34,143 nt of DNA from Candidatus Hopanoidivorans cymbastelae. Lineage in GTDB: Bacteria > Actinomycetota > Acidimicrobiia > Acidimicrobiales > Hopanoidiivorantaceae. Below, piece after piece: positions 15,455-24,114 of this stretch (its first letter is position 1; the number at the start of each line of letters is the position of its first letter). The position numbers and the translations under genes are program-made. The stretch covers positions 1 to 34,143 of the forward strand of contig JAPYNY010000006.1 of assembly GCA_028283145.1 (NCBI GenBank), in the 5' to 3' direction. The notes below the pieces were generated by a model that ran no database searches, was not told where the DNA came from, and saw only the letters and a program-made list of their open reading frames with translations.

Positions 15455-17146
15455 TCAGCTGTAAATCCGAGTTTCGCTTTCGATTTCAGACTCGTCAATG
15501 GTAGCTTCAACCTCAATGCTTTGGCCATTTCGTAAAATTCCCAGCACGACTCGGGTGCCCGGCTCGGTGAACTGGATTTTTGAAACCAGTTGCCTCGCAT
15601 TCAGAATTCTTTCGGAGTTATATGAAATTATCCGATCGCCGATCCGCAGCCCAGCTCGATCAGCTGCAGTGTTCTCATCAACCTCTATAACCTCAACCCC
15701 TAAGCCCAACAAACGACTGGATTCAACTTTCATACCCAAGGAGCCATAGACGAATTCCTCGCCCAGCAAAATTTTCTCAGCCACGCTGAGTGCCAAATCA
15801 ATAGGCACCGCAAAACCGATGCCCGCATTGATTACTTGGCCGAAAGCACTGGTGTCAACGTTTTGAACATTGATGCCCAAGACTTCGCCGTTTTTATTCG
15901 CCAGCATACCTCCACTGTTGCCTGAGTTGATGGTGGAATCGGTTTGGATGGCTGGCACCTGAATGGGTGAATCCGGGCCAGACGGGGCTCGAATGACTCT
16001 GTCCAGAGCGCCTATGTAACCCACGCCCGTGCTGTTGTTCAAATCAAAGGGCGAACCGATGGAAATGACCAAATCACCGGCTCGGGCAGTGGAAAGATCG
16101 GCTGCTTTAGCCACCTCAAATTGCAAACCCGAGGGGTCAAACCTGAGCACGGCTATATCAATGGCACGGTCCAAACCGACAACTTCGGCTTTTACCGTGT
16201 CGCCACTGTTCAGCTGCACCAGCACCTCGGCATCGTCTACCTCAACAAGCTCATTAGTTCGGTTGTCGGTAACCGTCACAACGTGGGCGGCTGTGATGAT
16301 CAAGCCCTGCTCGTCATAAATCACACCTGAGCCAGTATTGCCCAACACACCTGAGCCAGCATCGCCCAAGGAGGCATCTTGGATTGAATAAGAGTAGGTA
16401 ACAGTTACCGCAGAGGGCAGCAACCTCTCCACAATTGCATTCAGAGAACTAGACAAAGGCTCTTGCCTGTCTTGCTCAAAATCTTCTTTCATAACTGAAG
16501 ATCCTTCGTGCATATCCGATTCTTCCTGCATGTCTAAAGAAGTGGAGTCCGGGTTTGTGTCGATGACTTCTTCACCACTATCCGCCCCAAACTGCTCAGC
16601 TCCGTTTTGGCTTTCGCCGAACGCAACGAAGGGCGCGCTGGGCACCTCTACGATAGTTGACTCCGATCCGTCATCGGCCAGGGTGATGCCCAAAGCCGTG
16701 CCCGCCACCAGCAACGCAAAAATTGCCAAGATGCGGTTGAGGTGCTTGAGCAGATACGACCCGAAGCCCCTGCGCGACACCGCAGCACTATAAGGTGATG
16801 CGACTTTGGGAGGCTCCGTGATTGTGGGCGACTCAGCGGCTGTGGACGGCTCCGAAGCTTTGTGAGAAGAGGTGCTTGGAGTTTCTTCCGGTAGCGGGTG
16901 TGAGCTTGGCTGGTCTGAACTTGGCGCCTCATCTGAGTGCGCATCGACTGAATGTGCCTCGGCTGAGTGAGTTTCAGCTGGACTTTCCATTTCCGACGAG
17001 GCCGGAGGGTCTTGTTGGTTGGCATCATTGTGCGGTGTGTCTGGAGTTTCTGGCTCTGCCGAAGACTCAGCACCCTCCACAGATTCCGGCTCTTGTGCGT
17101 TGGCGGCAGATTCTTCCATCTCTGAATTAGGTTCCTTCGGCTCCAT
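15455..17146 (-). CDS. HtrA/DegP-type membrane-anchored serine protease with PDZ domain (copy 2)
   Basis: This 563-residue paralogue of the downstream protease has the same layout. It begins with a Glu/Ser/Pro/Thr/His-rich cytoplasmic region (1 to about 135; ETHSAEAHSVDAHSDEAPSS), one transmembrane helix (RILAIFALLVAGTALGITLA, about 140-162), an acidic linker and the S1C domain. The triad is H288 (TAAHVV), D330 (IDIAVLR) and S411 (GNSGGML). The PDZ domain (about 470-545) contains ENTAADRAGLRIGDRIISYNSERIL. The last ~75 residues are nearly identical to copy 1 (QFTEPGTR VLGILRNGQ, DESEIESET), while the N-terminal halves diverge. The ATG at 17146 follows AAAGGA. The role is probably envelope protein quality control; the reason for two copies is unknown. 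Confidence 0.93.
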   Translation of the reverse strand: MEPKEPNSEMEESAANAQEPESVEGAESSAEPETPDTPHNDANQQDPPASSEMESPAETHSAEAHSVDAHSDEAPSSDQPSSHPLPEETPSTSSHKASEPSTAAESPTITEPPKVASPYSAAVSRRGFGSYLLKHLNRILAIFALLVAGTALGITLADDGSESTIVEVPSAPFVAFGESQNGAEQFGADSGEEVIDTNPDSTSLDMQEESDMHEGSSVMKEDFEQDRQEPLSSSLNAIVERLLPSAVTVTYSYSIQDASLGDAGSGVLGNTGSGVIYDEQGLIITAAHVVTVTDNRTNELVEVDDAEVLVQLNSGDTVKAEVVGLDRAIDIAVLRFDPSGLQFEVAKAADLSTARAGDLVISIGSPFDLNNSTGVGYIGALDRVIRAPSGPDSPIQVPAIQTDSTINSGNSGGMLANKNGEVLGINVQNVDTSAFGQVINAGIGFAVPIDLALSVAEKILLGEEFVYGSLGMKVESSRLLGLGVEVIEVDENTAADRAGLRIGDRIISYNSERILNARQLVSKIQFTEPGTRVVLGILRNGQSIEVEATIDESEIESETRIYS

Positions 17147-17189
17147 GTTCAGCGTCCTTTCTTAATGTTGAGTGGTAACTCTCTTACGA

Positions 17190-17218
17190 TTACTAAATTA
17201 ATGTTTGCCACCCGTCAA
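17190..17218 (-). promoter_or_regulatory. Candidate promoter of the htrA pair
   Basis: On the - strand a TTGACG -35-like box (17213-17218) is separated by 17 bases from a TAGTAA -10-like box (17190-17195), about 43 bases before the ATG of htrA copy 2. The -35 match is good and the -10 match poor. It lies in an A/T-rich 227-bp gap that separates the proteases from smc. Confidence 0.35.
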
Positions 17219-17282
17219 AAACCCAGCAACAATTTAAGGATTTTGCAAATTTTCCCCCTATAAGGGCATGGGTGCAGCGGGG

Positions 17283-17314
17283 CGGCTTCTCAGGCCAACG
17301 GCTTCTCAGGCCAG
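17283..17314. repeat. 16-bp tandem direct repeat downstream of smc
   Basis: CGGCTTCTCAGGCCA occurs at 17283-17297 and again at 17299-17313, a 16-bp period. A degenerate third copy beginning GCTTC follows. It lies in the non-coding gap after the smc stop (- strand). No function is evident. Confidence 0.6.
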
Positions 17315-17373
17315 CAGCTTCACACAGCAACTTTTCGCAACAGCTTCTGCTGCCACAAAAATGGCCACGAAAA

Positions 17374-20300
17374 CTATTGAAAAGCTGCTTCCGACACCCG
17401 CTGAGACACCACTTTGCTCACACCCCCTGAAGGCATGGACACACCCCACAAGCAATCGGCTCGCTCAACCGTCAGGCGTTGATGGGTGATAATGATGAGT
17501 TGGGAGTCCCGTCTGAAATCATCCAACACATCCAGATACCGACCGATGTTGACCTGATCTAGGGCCGCATCCACCTCATCTAGCACATAGAACGGAGACG
17601 GACGGCTCATGAACACCGCGAACAAAAACGCCAGCGCCACCAGCGATCGCTCACCCCCTGAGAGCAACGACAAACGACTGACTTTCTTATCGGAGGGCTG
17701 CGCTGAAATCTCAACTCCAGTTTCCAACACATTATCTGGGTCGGTCAGCAGCAACTTGCCAACTCCCCCGGGGAATAACTTGGCGAACAAAGTCGTAAAG
17801 TTGGCCGAAACATCTTCAAACGCCATCAAGAACTCATTGGCAATCTCCCCATTGGCCAAGGCAATGGCGTCTCGCAGCTTCTTGCGGGCTGTCTTGATGT
17901 CGTCAATTTGGGATTTCTGAAACTGCTCCCGCTCAGACAACTTCTCATATTCCTCCAAAGCCAATGGATTGACCGTGCCCAACACAGCCAACTCCTCTTG
18001 AAGCTGGACGACTCTAGCTTCGGGCGTCATGCCTTGGGGAAGCTCAGGAACAGACATGGCCATAGCCTGCTTGGGCTCAAGCTGGAGATCACGCCTCAGA
18101 CTGACGGTGGCGCTCTCCAGCCGCACCGCGGCTTCCGTCTCCTCGGCATTCAGACGCAGCGACCTTTGCTGAAACTCGCCTAACTGCTCAGCCAGCTGTC
18201 GACGCTCAGCTCGTCTGGATTCCAAAGTCTTGATCAACAACTGAACTTGCTGGCTTTGGCGGCTGTGACGCTGTCTGACCTCTTGCAGCTCCTCGTCCAT
18301 GGCCGCTACCTCGGTTTCCAGACCCTCAAGCAACGACTCACCCAACTGCCTCTGGCGCTGCAGTTGCTGCAGTTGGCTGGCTATTTGCTTTGATTGCTCC
18401 CGGGAGTCCGCCAGCAAACTTTCACGTTCCTGAAGCCGAAAAGACAGCATTTGCTGGCGCTCTTTCAAGGCCGAAAGCTTCACCTCCAACTCACCTCTTT
18501 GGCGCACGGCTGTCTCGGCTTTGCGCATGGCGTTTTCAAGCTTGGCTACTTCAGCCTGCAGCTGGTCGCGTTGTTGGGTGGCGTTCTTTTCGCTGTTTTT
18601 GGCTTCCTCCCAAGCTGAGTGCGAAGCCCCGGTTCGCTTGGCTCCCACCTGCCAACGCCCAGTTGCGCCAAACCGGTCACCGCCCCTGGTAACCACACAA
18701 AGCTCTGGTTGTGCCACCGCAACGGTAACGGCCTCGCGGTGGTTTTCTTTCACTACCACCCCTGCCAGCAACATGTCTAGCAGGGCGTTGACTTCAGCAG
18801 AATCGGAATGGACGTGTGGTCTCAGCGCCATATGCTCAGTTGGAATCTTCGGTTGAAGAGTTTCAACTGCTGCAGTTTCATCAATAGCCAAAATGGCACC
18901 CGGCACACCTCGCTGTATCAGGTGCTCCAAAGCCTGTCTAGCTTTGGGCACATCACTGATAACCACCGCTGCCACAGCCTCTTCAACCGCGGCCTCAAAA
19001 GCCAATTCCCAGCCAGCATCAACTACCACCAACTCCAAAAGTGTGCCCAGCACACCTTCAAAGTCGGCCAGTGCCTGAGCCCCTGAGCGAGCCCTGGCTT
19101 CGGCGATAGTGGCTGCCAGAGCATCGGCTCGCGAAGCATAATGCCGGCGGTCGGCCTCGGCCTCAGCCACTTGGCCGCGGGCCGCCTGCAGCAACTGCTC
19201 AATGCGGCGACGGCGGGCGTTAGTGTGATCCAAGCGGTTGGCCGCCGGCTGCGAAGAGTGGGATGGCGGACCGTAGAGTTGCGGGGGGCGCAAACCGTCC
19301 ATAACCTGCGAATCTTGCCTTGAGTTTGAAATGGCAGCATCCAACTCGGCTTCCACAGCCTCCAACTGCTCGGCCGAAGCCTGCAGCTGGTTGCTTTGCT
19401 GTGTGGTTTTGTCTAACTCGGCTTTCAACTGAGTTACTTCCATTTCGTAGGCGGCAATGGTCTCAGCAGCGTTCTGAGCGGAGGTTTCGCTGTCAATCTG
19501 TGCCAGTTTCTCACGCAGAACTACTATGCGCTCTCTAGCTTGCGACCGTTGAGCTTCAAGTTGCAAAGTGTCCTCAACCGCTTCACCTTTTCCCGCCTGA
19601 GACAGGGCTTGCTCTGAGTGGGCAATCTTGTCGTCCAATTCTTCCAGTTGGCGAGACAGGCGATTTTCCTGCTCGGAGACCGCACTCAGCTGAGTTGCTG
19701 TCTCGCGCCTAGTTTGGATGAGCGCAGCTATCTCACGGCCAGCCAGATATTGCTGGAGTTGAGTCAGCCTGGCAAGGGCATCAGCGTGTTTTTGGGCAGC
19801 TTCGGCTTGCTGTTTGAGGGGTTTGATCTGACGACGAACCTCCCTCAGCAAATCACCCGCGCGAACCAGGTTTGACTCCACCTCCAAAAGCTGCCTCTCG
19901 GCTTGCTCACGGCGGCGACGGTGCTTCAGCATCCCAGCAGCTTCTTCCAAAATCATGCGCAAGACGACCGGCCCGGCATTGAGCGCCTCTTCAATCTGCC
20001 CTTGGGAGACGATCGTGTGCTGCGTGTGCCCGATGCCGGCATCCGACAGCAGCTCGGTAATGTCGCGCAGACGGCAATTGACACCATTCAAGGTATATTC
20101 GCTCTGCCCCGACCTGAACAGGGTGCGGCTGATGGTGACTTCAGAGAAATCAATCGGCAACAGGCCCGAATGGTTATCTATCACCAGCGAAACTTCAGCT
20201 CGGCCTAGCGTGCGCCTGGTAGCTGAGCCCGCAAAGACGATGTCATCCATCTTTTGGGCTCTGACCACTGTGGGGGCTTGCATGCCCAATACCCAGGCAA

Positions 20301-20430
20301 TGGCATCCACCACATTTGACTTGCCGCTTCCGTTGGGCCCCACCACCACATTCACACCAGGCTCAAACGCCAGCGTCGTAGCATCGGCAAACGACTTGAA
20401 GCCCTTGAGAGTCAGCGATTTCAGATACAC
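17374..20430 (-). CDS. smc: Chromosome segregation protein SMC (short-armed)
   Basis: The 1018-residue SMC ATPase compacts and segregates chromosomes together with ScpA/ScpB (not in this window). The N-terminal head has MYLKSLTLKGFKSFAD, Walker A GPNGSGKSN, and the Q-loop region SQGQIEEALN. A first coiled-coil arm runs from about 165 to 450. The hinge (about 455-600) carries GVLGTLLELVVVDAGWELAFEAAV. A second arm runs to about 865, and the C-terminal head has signature LLSGGERSLVALA and Walker B FYVLDEVDAALD. Bacterial SMC is usually about 1150-1200 residues, so the arms are shorter. A Pro/His/Ser-rich break (RPPQLYGPPSHSSQPAANRL, about 377-396) interrupts the first arm. The start is GTG 20430, matching the family N-terminus. 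Confidence 0.96.
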   Translation of the reverse strand: MYLKSLTLKGFKSFADATTLAFEPGVNVVVGPNGSGKSNVVDAIAWVLGMQAPTVVRAQKMDDIVFAGSATRRTLGRAEVSLVIDNHSGLLPIDFSEVTISRTLFRSGQSEYTLNGVNCRLRDITELLSDAGIGHTQHTIVSQGQIEEALNAGPVVLRMILEEAAGMLKHRRRREQAERQLLEVESNLVRAGDLLREVRRQIKPLKQQAEAAQKHADALARLTQLQQYLAGREIAALIQTRRETATQLSAVSEQENRLSRQLEELDDKIAHSEQALSQAGKGEAVEDTLQLEAQRSQARERIVVLREKLAQIDSETSAQNAAETIAAYEMEVTQLKAELDKTTQQSNQLQASAEQLEAVEAELDAAISNSRQDSQVMDGLRPPQLYGPPSHSSQPAANRLDHTNARRRRIEQLLQAARGQVAEAEADRRHYASRADALAATIAEARARSGAQALADFEGVLGTLLELVVVDAGWELAFEAAVEEAVAAVVISDVPKARQALEHLIQRGVPGAILAIDETAAVETLQPKIPTEHMALRPHVHSDSAEVNALLDMLLAGVVVKENHREAVTVAVAQPELCVVTRGGDRFGATGRWQVGAKRTGASHSAWEEAKNSEKNATQQRDQLQAEVAKLENAMRKAETAVRQRGELEVKLSALKERQQMLSFRLQERESLLADSREQSKQIASQLQQLQRQRQLGESLLEGLETEVAAMDEELQEVRQRHSRQSQQVQLLIKTLESRRAERRQLAEQLGEFQQRSLRLNAEETEAAVRLESATVSLRRDLQLEPKQAMAMSVPELPQGMTPEARVVQLQEELAVLGTVNPLALEEYEKLSEREQFQKSQIDDIKTARKKLRDAIALANGEIANEFLMAFEDVSANFTTLFAKLFPGGVGKLLLTDPDNVLETGVEISAQPSDKKVSRLSLLSGGERSLVALAFLFAVFMSRPSPFYVLDEVDAALDQVNIGRYLDVLDDFRRDSQLIIITHQRLTVERADCLWGVSMPSGGVSKVVSQRVSEAAFQ

Positions 20431-20494
20431 GGCTCTGGCTTGGGCTTGCGCAGCTCTGATTCGGGTTTGGACGGCTTCAGCTTGGGCTTGTCGC

Positions 20495-21466
20495 CTAGAG
20501 TTCCCTCAGCATTTGGGTTTTATCGCAGTAATAAGTTGTCCGGCTGGAAAAGCGCGATGATACAACTGTCCCTCCCCTAGAACTTAGCTCGCCTTTGCGC
20601 ATGAATACTTCCAGATGGTCGCCGAAGGAGCCAGGCTCGCCATGCAAATCCAAGAAGGGACGTTTGACAATTGAAGTGCCTCGCTGCTTCAATGCATCAT
20701 GTAATGTGCCTGTCAGAGCCCGGCAGAATCGGCGCGCTTCTGTGGCAGTCAGATTGCCTGCCTCACGGCGATAATTCAACTCGGCGTGAAACAGGATTTC
20801 ATCACTGTAGATATCGCCGACTCCCAAGACAAATTTCTCATCACACAGAAGCGACTTGACTCCTTTTCTGTTGGCTTGAGTGCTATTGCACAACTCATAG
20901 AAGCTCTGCCAGGTGATGGACTGGCGTAAAGGATCCAAACCCATTTTCTCCAAGCCCATGTGCTGCAACAAAGACGCGGTGGTAGTGAGTTCGCTTTGTG
21001 GCACAACGTACATTTGCGCTCCCACCTTAGTTTCCAAAAAACGCAGCTGCCCCAAACCTCCAAGCCCGAAAATTGCCACAGTCTCTGGGGCAACGGCCTC
21101 CCTCGGCTTGCAGAGGCGCAACAGCCCGCCTGAGTCAAAATCCAAAACCAAAACTTGGTTAGGCGTATCCTTGGCTTCCAGCAACAGGAATATCAAGCGG
21201 CCCTGCCTGGCTATTTTGGTGATTTTTTTGCTGAGTACTCGCTTAGTGAAGTCTTTGATCGATTTGTGATTTGGAATAGCCGAACGACCTTCCACCTCTA
21301 TGTTTCGGATAGTCGGGAAAGTCTGTTTTTTGGTGGCAGCGCTGCCTTTTGTGGAAGCCAAAAGTTCGCGCTCCAAGTCGCGCCTAAGCAATTCGGCTTC
21401 TGGTAGGTCAACCAGACGCAAAATCAGTTCGGGTTTTGTAAATTGGGGATTTTCTTGTTCAGTCAC
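20495..21466 (-). CDS. Fpg/Nei (MutM)-family homologue lacking catalytic residues
   Basis: The 323-residue protein is collinear with formamidopyrimidine-DNA glycosylase and lies in the usual rnc-mutM-smc position. Active Fpg starts MPELPEVE, with Pro2 as nucleophile and Glu3 catalytic. Here the aligned residues are LVDLPEAE (18-25), so the Pro is replaced by V19 and the Glu by D20, and an 18-residue extension precedes them. The H2TH region is clear (RKGVKSLLCDEKFVLGVGDIYSDEILFHAELN), but the usual Asn of GxGNIY is Asp. The C-terminal zinc finger is degenerate: GEPCPRC is GELSSRG and the final CPRC is CDKT, leaving one of four Cys, although the Arg of the SSRTTYYC loop remains. The start is GTG 21466. 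It probably binds DNA without classical glycosylase/lyase activity. Confidence 0.85.
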   Translation of the reverse strand: MTEQENPQFTKPELILRLVDLPEAELLRRDLERELLASTKGSAATKKQTFPTIRNIEVEGRSAIPNHKSIKDFTKRVLSKKITKIARQGRLIFLLLEAKDTPNQVLVLDFDSGGLLRLCKPREAVAPETVAIFGLGGLGQLRFLETKVGAQMYVVPQSELTTTASLLQHMGLEKMGLDPLRQSITWQSFYELCNSTQANRKGVKSLLCDEKFVLGVGDIYSDEILFHAELNYRREAGNLTATEARRFCRALTGTLHDALKQRGTSIVKRPFLDLHGEPGSFGDHLEVFMRKGELSSRGGTVVSSRFSSRTTYYCDKTQMLREL

Positions 21467-21704
21467 TGGAAATTTAAGCTTTTAACTCTGCAAAAGCTGA
21501 AGGCAGGCTGGGGATATCTAGGCAAAGAAAATTTATCATAAAAGACCAAATTTTTTGTGGATTTGGAGCAAATTTTTTAATTTGACTTCGCTAAATCTTA
21601 CCGCGATAACCGGCTCTGACCTAGCTGTGAAAGCGCTGACCCCGCCTGCACAACTCAACCCTTGTGGAGACAACTCTAATACCCTGCCAAAAAACTCAAG
21701 CCCG

Positions 21705-22457
21705 CTACGACAACTCCAACCTGTCCAGAGCCTCCCTGGCTGCTTCCTGCTCTGCTAGCTTCTTGGAGCGACCTTCCCCTCGCCCAATCTCTTGCTCATA
21801 AAGACTGACTGTTGCCAAAAAACGCGGGTCGGGGCTTGTGCCTTGCGGTATAGATAGATATTTTGGCCGTTGTCCAGATTTTTTAGCCAGACGCTCCTGC
21901 AACAGGCTTTTCCAGTCGCTACCGCCAGGTTTGAGGGCTGCCTCTTTTATTTGAGACTCGGCCAGAGTGAGCACAACTTGCCTAGCCGCCTTCCAACCGC
22001 CGTCAAGAAACACAGCTCCTATCAGAGCTTCAATGGTGTTGCCCATGATTGAACTGATTTCAATGTTGTGCACAGAGTTGGCTTGCGTCAATATCCACTT
22101 TTCCAACTCAAGTTCCTGACCGATTTTGCTCAGTGATGCAGTGGAAACCACTTCGGCGCGGAGCTTGGATAGTTTTCCCTCTGCCAAATGGGGATACTCC
22201 TCGAATATATGGGAAGTGACGGCCAGCTCCAAAACGGCATCGCCCAAGAATTCCAGACGTTCGTTATGGGGGTCTTGCGGGTGCTGCTGAGTCCAAGAAC
22301 TATGAGTCAGAGCCTTGCGGATCAATGAAACATCACTGAAGGCATAGCCCAGAACATTCTCCAGAGGCTCAAAACCAGTGGCCTCTCTACGCCGGCGACG
22401 CCTGAATCGGCGATTCAATGATTTCCGATTGAACGATTTCAGTTGGCGCTGCAACAC
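21705..22457 (-). CDS. rnc: Ribonuclease III
   Basis: This 250-residue double-strand-specific endoribonuclease processes rRNA precursors and structured RNAs. The signature is NERLEFLGDAVLEL, with E66, E69 and D73 present. The second metal-site segment reads MGNTIEALIGAVFLDGG, so the usual Asp is N140 while E143 is kept. A dsRNA-binding domain follows (DWKSLLQERLAKKSGQRPKYLSI ... GRSKKLAEQEAAREALDRL). An Arg-rich N-terminal extension (FRRRRRRE, about 18-25) precedes the catalytic domain. GTG 22457 is the assumed start, without a clear ribosome-binding site. It is 17 bp after acpP. Confidence 0.94.
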   Translation of the reverse strand: MLQRQLKSFNRKSLNRRFRRRRRREATGFEPLENVLGYAFSDVSLIRKALTHSSWTQQHPQDPHNERLEFLGDAVLELAVTSHIFEEYPHLAEGKLSKLRAEVVSTASLSKIGQELELEKWILTQANSVHNIEISSIMGNTIEALIGAVFLDGGWKAARQVVLTLAESQIKEAALKPGGSDWKSLLQERLAKKSGQRPKYLSIPQGTSPDPRFLATVSLYEQEIGRGEGRSKKLAEQEAAREALDRLELS

Positions 22458-22474
22458 TTGACTAGCTGCGGACT

Positions 22475-22762
22475 TCAGCTTGAGCTTGTCGGCAATCGGT
22501 CATGGACATAATCCACAGCGTCCCTCACCGTACGAAGCTCAGGCAGATCTTCGTCTTCAATGCGAAACTCAAACTTGCGGTCGCGCAACTCTTCCTCAAT
22601 GGCTTCCACCAACTCAATTAGGGCTAGAGAATCTGCTCCGAGGTCGTCCACGAAAGAGTCTCCGAGAGATATTTTTGCTGGATCTGTCTCCAAGATATCC
22701 GCCAAGTTGTTGCGAATTATGCCTAGAACTTCATCTTTGCCAAGTGAACTTTCGGTATTCAT
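22475..22762 (-). CDS. acpP: Acyl carrier protein
   Basis: The protein has 95 residues with the phosphopantetheine attachment Ser45 in [18 protein letters not shown]. This is the expected DSL motif; the acidic helix II contacts fatty-acid synthase enzymes. Length is slightly above the ~78-85 norm because of short tails at both ends. It lies between plsX and rnc, the common lipid-synthesis neighbourhood. The start is ATG 22760-22762. Confidence 0.94.
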   Translation of the reverse strand: MNTESSLGKDEVLGIIRNNLADILETDPAKISLGDSFVDDLGADSLALIELVEAIEEELRDRKFEFRIEDEDLPELRTVRDAVDYVHDRLPTSSS

Positions 22763-22811
22763 GGGTTGGTGCTTTCTGCTGTGGGCTGATTGATATATCT
22801 TAAACTTGAAT

Positions 22812-23804
22812 TTAGCTATTTAACGCTGCCAGTGCCTTTTCCAGATGCAAAATCGTCTGCCTCTCAACTAGTTCTTGCGCCATGCAAATGGCAGTCTTGA
22901 TGGCTGCAGCGTTGGAGGAGCCATGGCTGATAACACTTATCCCAGCTACTCCTAGCAAAGCTCCGCCACCTGTGTTATCTGGATTCCACGCATCATAGAG
23001 CGGCTGCAAAGCTGGCAACAAGACGTCGGCTGCTTGACGGCATTCGTCTGAGCTGTCAAAAGCCGCCATGACAGCCTCCACCAATTTGCTTGCTACCCCT
23101 TCGGCGGTCTTGAGCATGACGTTGCCGGTGAAGCCGTCTGTTACAATCACATCCGCTGTGGTCTCCAGCAAATCACGTCCCTCCACGTTGCCAATAAAAC
23201 TGCAATCCACTCTTTCCTGCCAGCCCGGTTCAGACATCAGTGCATGAGCTTCCTTGACAAGCGTGCTGCCCTTGCTGGCTTCCTCTCCGATAGACAGCAG
23301 ACCGATTTTTGGGGTCTTTACACCAAAGCGGTCACGGACATGAACTGCTCCCATGCAGGCAAACTGCAGCAGCCAAAACGGTTGACACTCAGCGTTAGCT
23401 CCACAATCCAGCAGCAAATTCGGTTGTTCGCGGCCTTCAATCGGGAATGGAATGGCAATAGCCGGGCGGGCTACCTTGCTGAGGCGGCCCATGCGCAAAA
23501 CCGAACTGGCCATAGCTGCGCCCGTATTGCCGGCACTCACCATAGCCGAGGCCTGGCCGTTCTTGACTGCCTGGGCTGCTCGTGCAACCGAGGCATCTTT
23601 TTTCTTGCGCACAGCCGGACCCGGGTCTTCATGCATGGCAATGACTTCGGTGGTAGGCACCAGCTTCAAGTCGGTGGCGGCGACCTGTGCAGGGTCGCCG
23701 AACAGCAACACTTCTACTCCTTCAGCCTCGGCTTGACGGGCCCCTCGGACTATTTCATCGGGGGCAAAATCGCCCCCCATCGCGTCAACCGCGATTGGCA
23801 ACAC
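22812..23804 (-). CDS. plsX: Phosphate acyltransferase PlsX
   Basis: The 330-residue enzyme makes acyl-phosphate from acyl-ACP at the membrane surface for phospholipid synthesis. Conserved segments: [93 protein letters not shown] and [16 protein letters not shown]. The start is GTG 23804; the family usually starts only a few residues before IAVDAMGGD, so this or the next codon (TTG) is right. It lies between rpmF and acpP, a classic arrangement. Confidence 0.96.
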   Translation of the reverse strand: MLPIAVDAMGGDFAPDEIVRGARQAEAEGVEVLLFGDPAQVAATDLKLVPTTEVIAMHEDPGPAVRKKKDASVARAAQAVKNGQASAMVSAGNTGAAMASSVLRMGRLSKVARPAIAIPFPIEGREQPNLLLDCGANAECQPFWLLQFACMGAVHVRDRFGVKTPKIGLLSIGEEASKGSTLVKEAHALMSEPGWQERVDCSFIGNVEGRDLLETTADVIVTDGFTGNVMLKTAEGVASKLVEAVMAAFDSSDECRQAADVLLPALQPLYDAWNPDNTGGGALLGVAGISVISHGSSNAAAIKTAICMAQELVERQTILHLEKALAALNS

Positions 23805-23862
23805 AGCTATATTGGCTAACTATCTTTTTCGGACATTCAAACTAAAAGCAACTGCCCCACTC

Positions 23863-24042
23863 TTAGGAAACTTCCAGTGCTTGGCGCGCTTTATACCACC
23901 CACAGTTGGAGCACACCCTGTGAGGCAACTTCACCGAACCGCATTGGTCGCAGATGCTACGGGGTGATGTGGTCAATTTCCAAGCTGAAGCCCGACGACT
24001 TCTGGTTTTAGCCTTAGATGTTCTTTTTTTGGGGACTGCCAT
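23863..24042 (-). CDS. rpmF: 50S ribosomal protein L32
   Basis: This short gene encodes 59 residues from ATG 24042, with AAGGAG six bases upstream. The protein begins MAVPKKRTSKAKTRSRRASAW, the signature L32 start. It carries two CxxC pairs (C31-D-Q-C34 and C44-S-N-C47), the zinc-binding form of L32. It lies between the DUF177 gene and plsX exactly as in most bacteria. The zinc-containing form suggests that a zinc-independent paralogue could exist elsewhere for zinc limitation. Confidence 0.96.
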   Translation of the reverse strand: MAVPKKRTSKAKTRSRRASAWKLTTSPRSICDQCGSVKLPHRVCSNCGWYKARQALEVS

Positions 24043-24114
24043 TGAATTCTCCTTGTGGGTTACCCGTCTGTTGCTCTTGCATCCAAGCTTTACTCAGGCT
24101 ACCACCTTAATCGG

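Noticed and set aside
21467..21704. AT-rich gap upstream of the Fpg homologue with TATGAT and a CCAAAT/ATTTGG inverted repeat
   Set aside because: A -10-like box is visible on the - strand but no -35 at proper spacing, and the hairpin is weak; too little to call a promoter or terminator.
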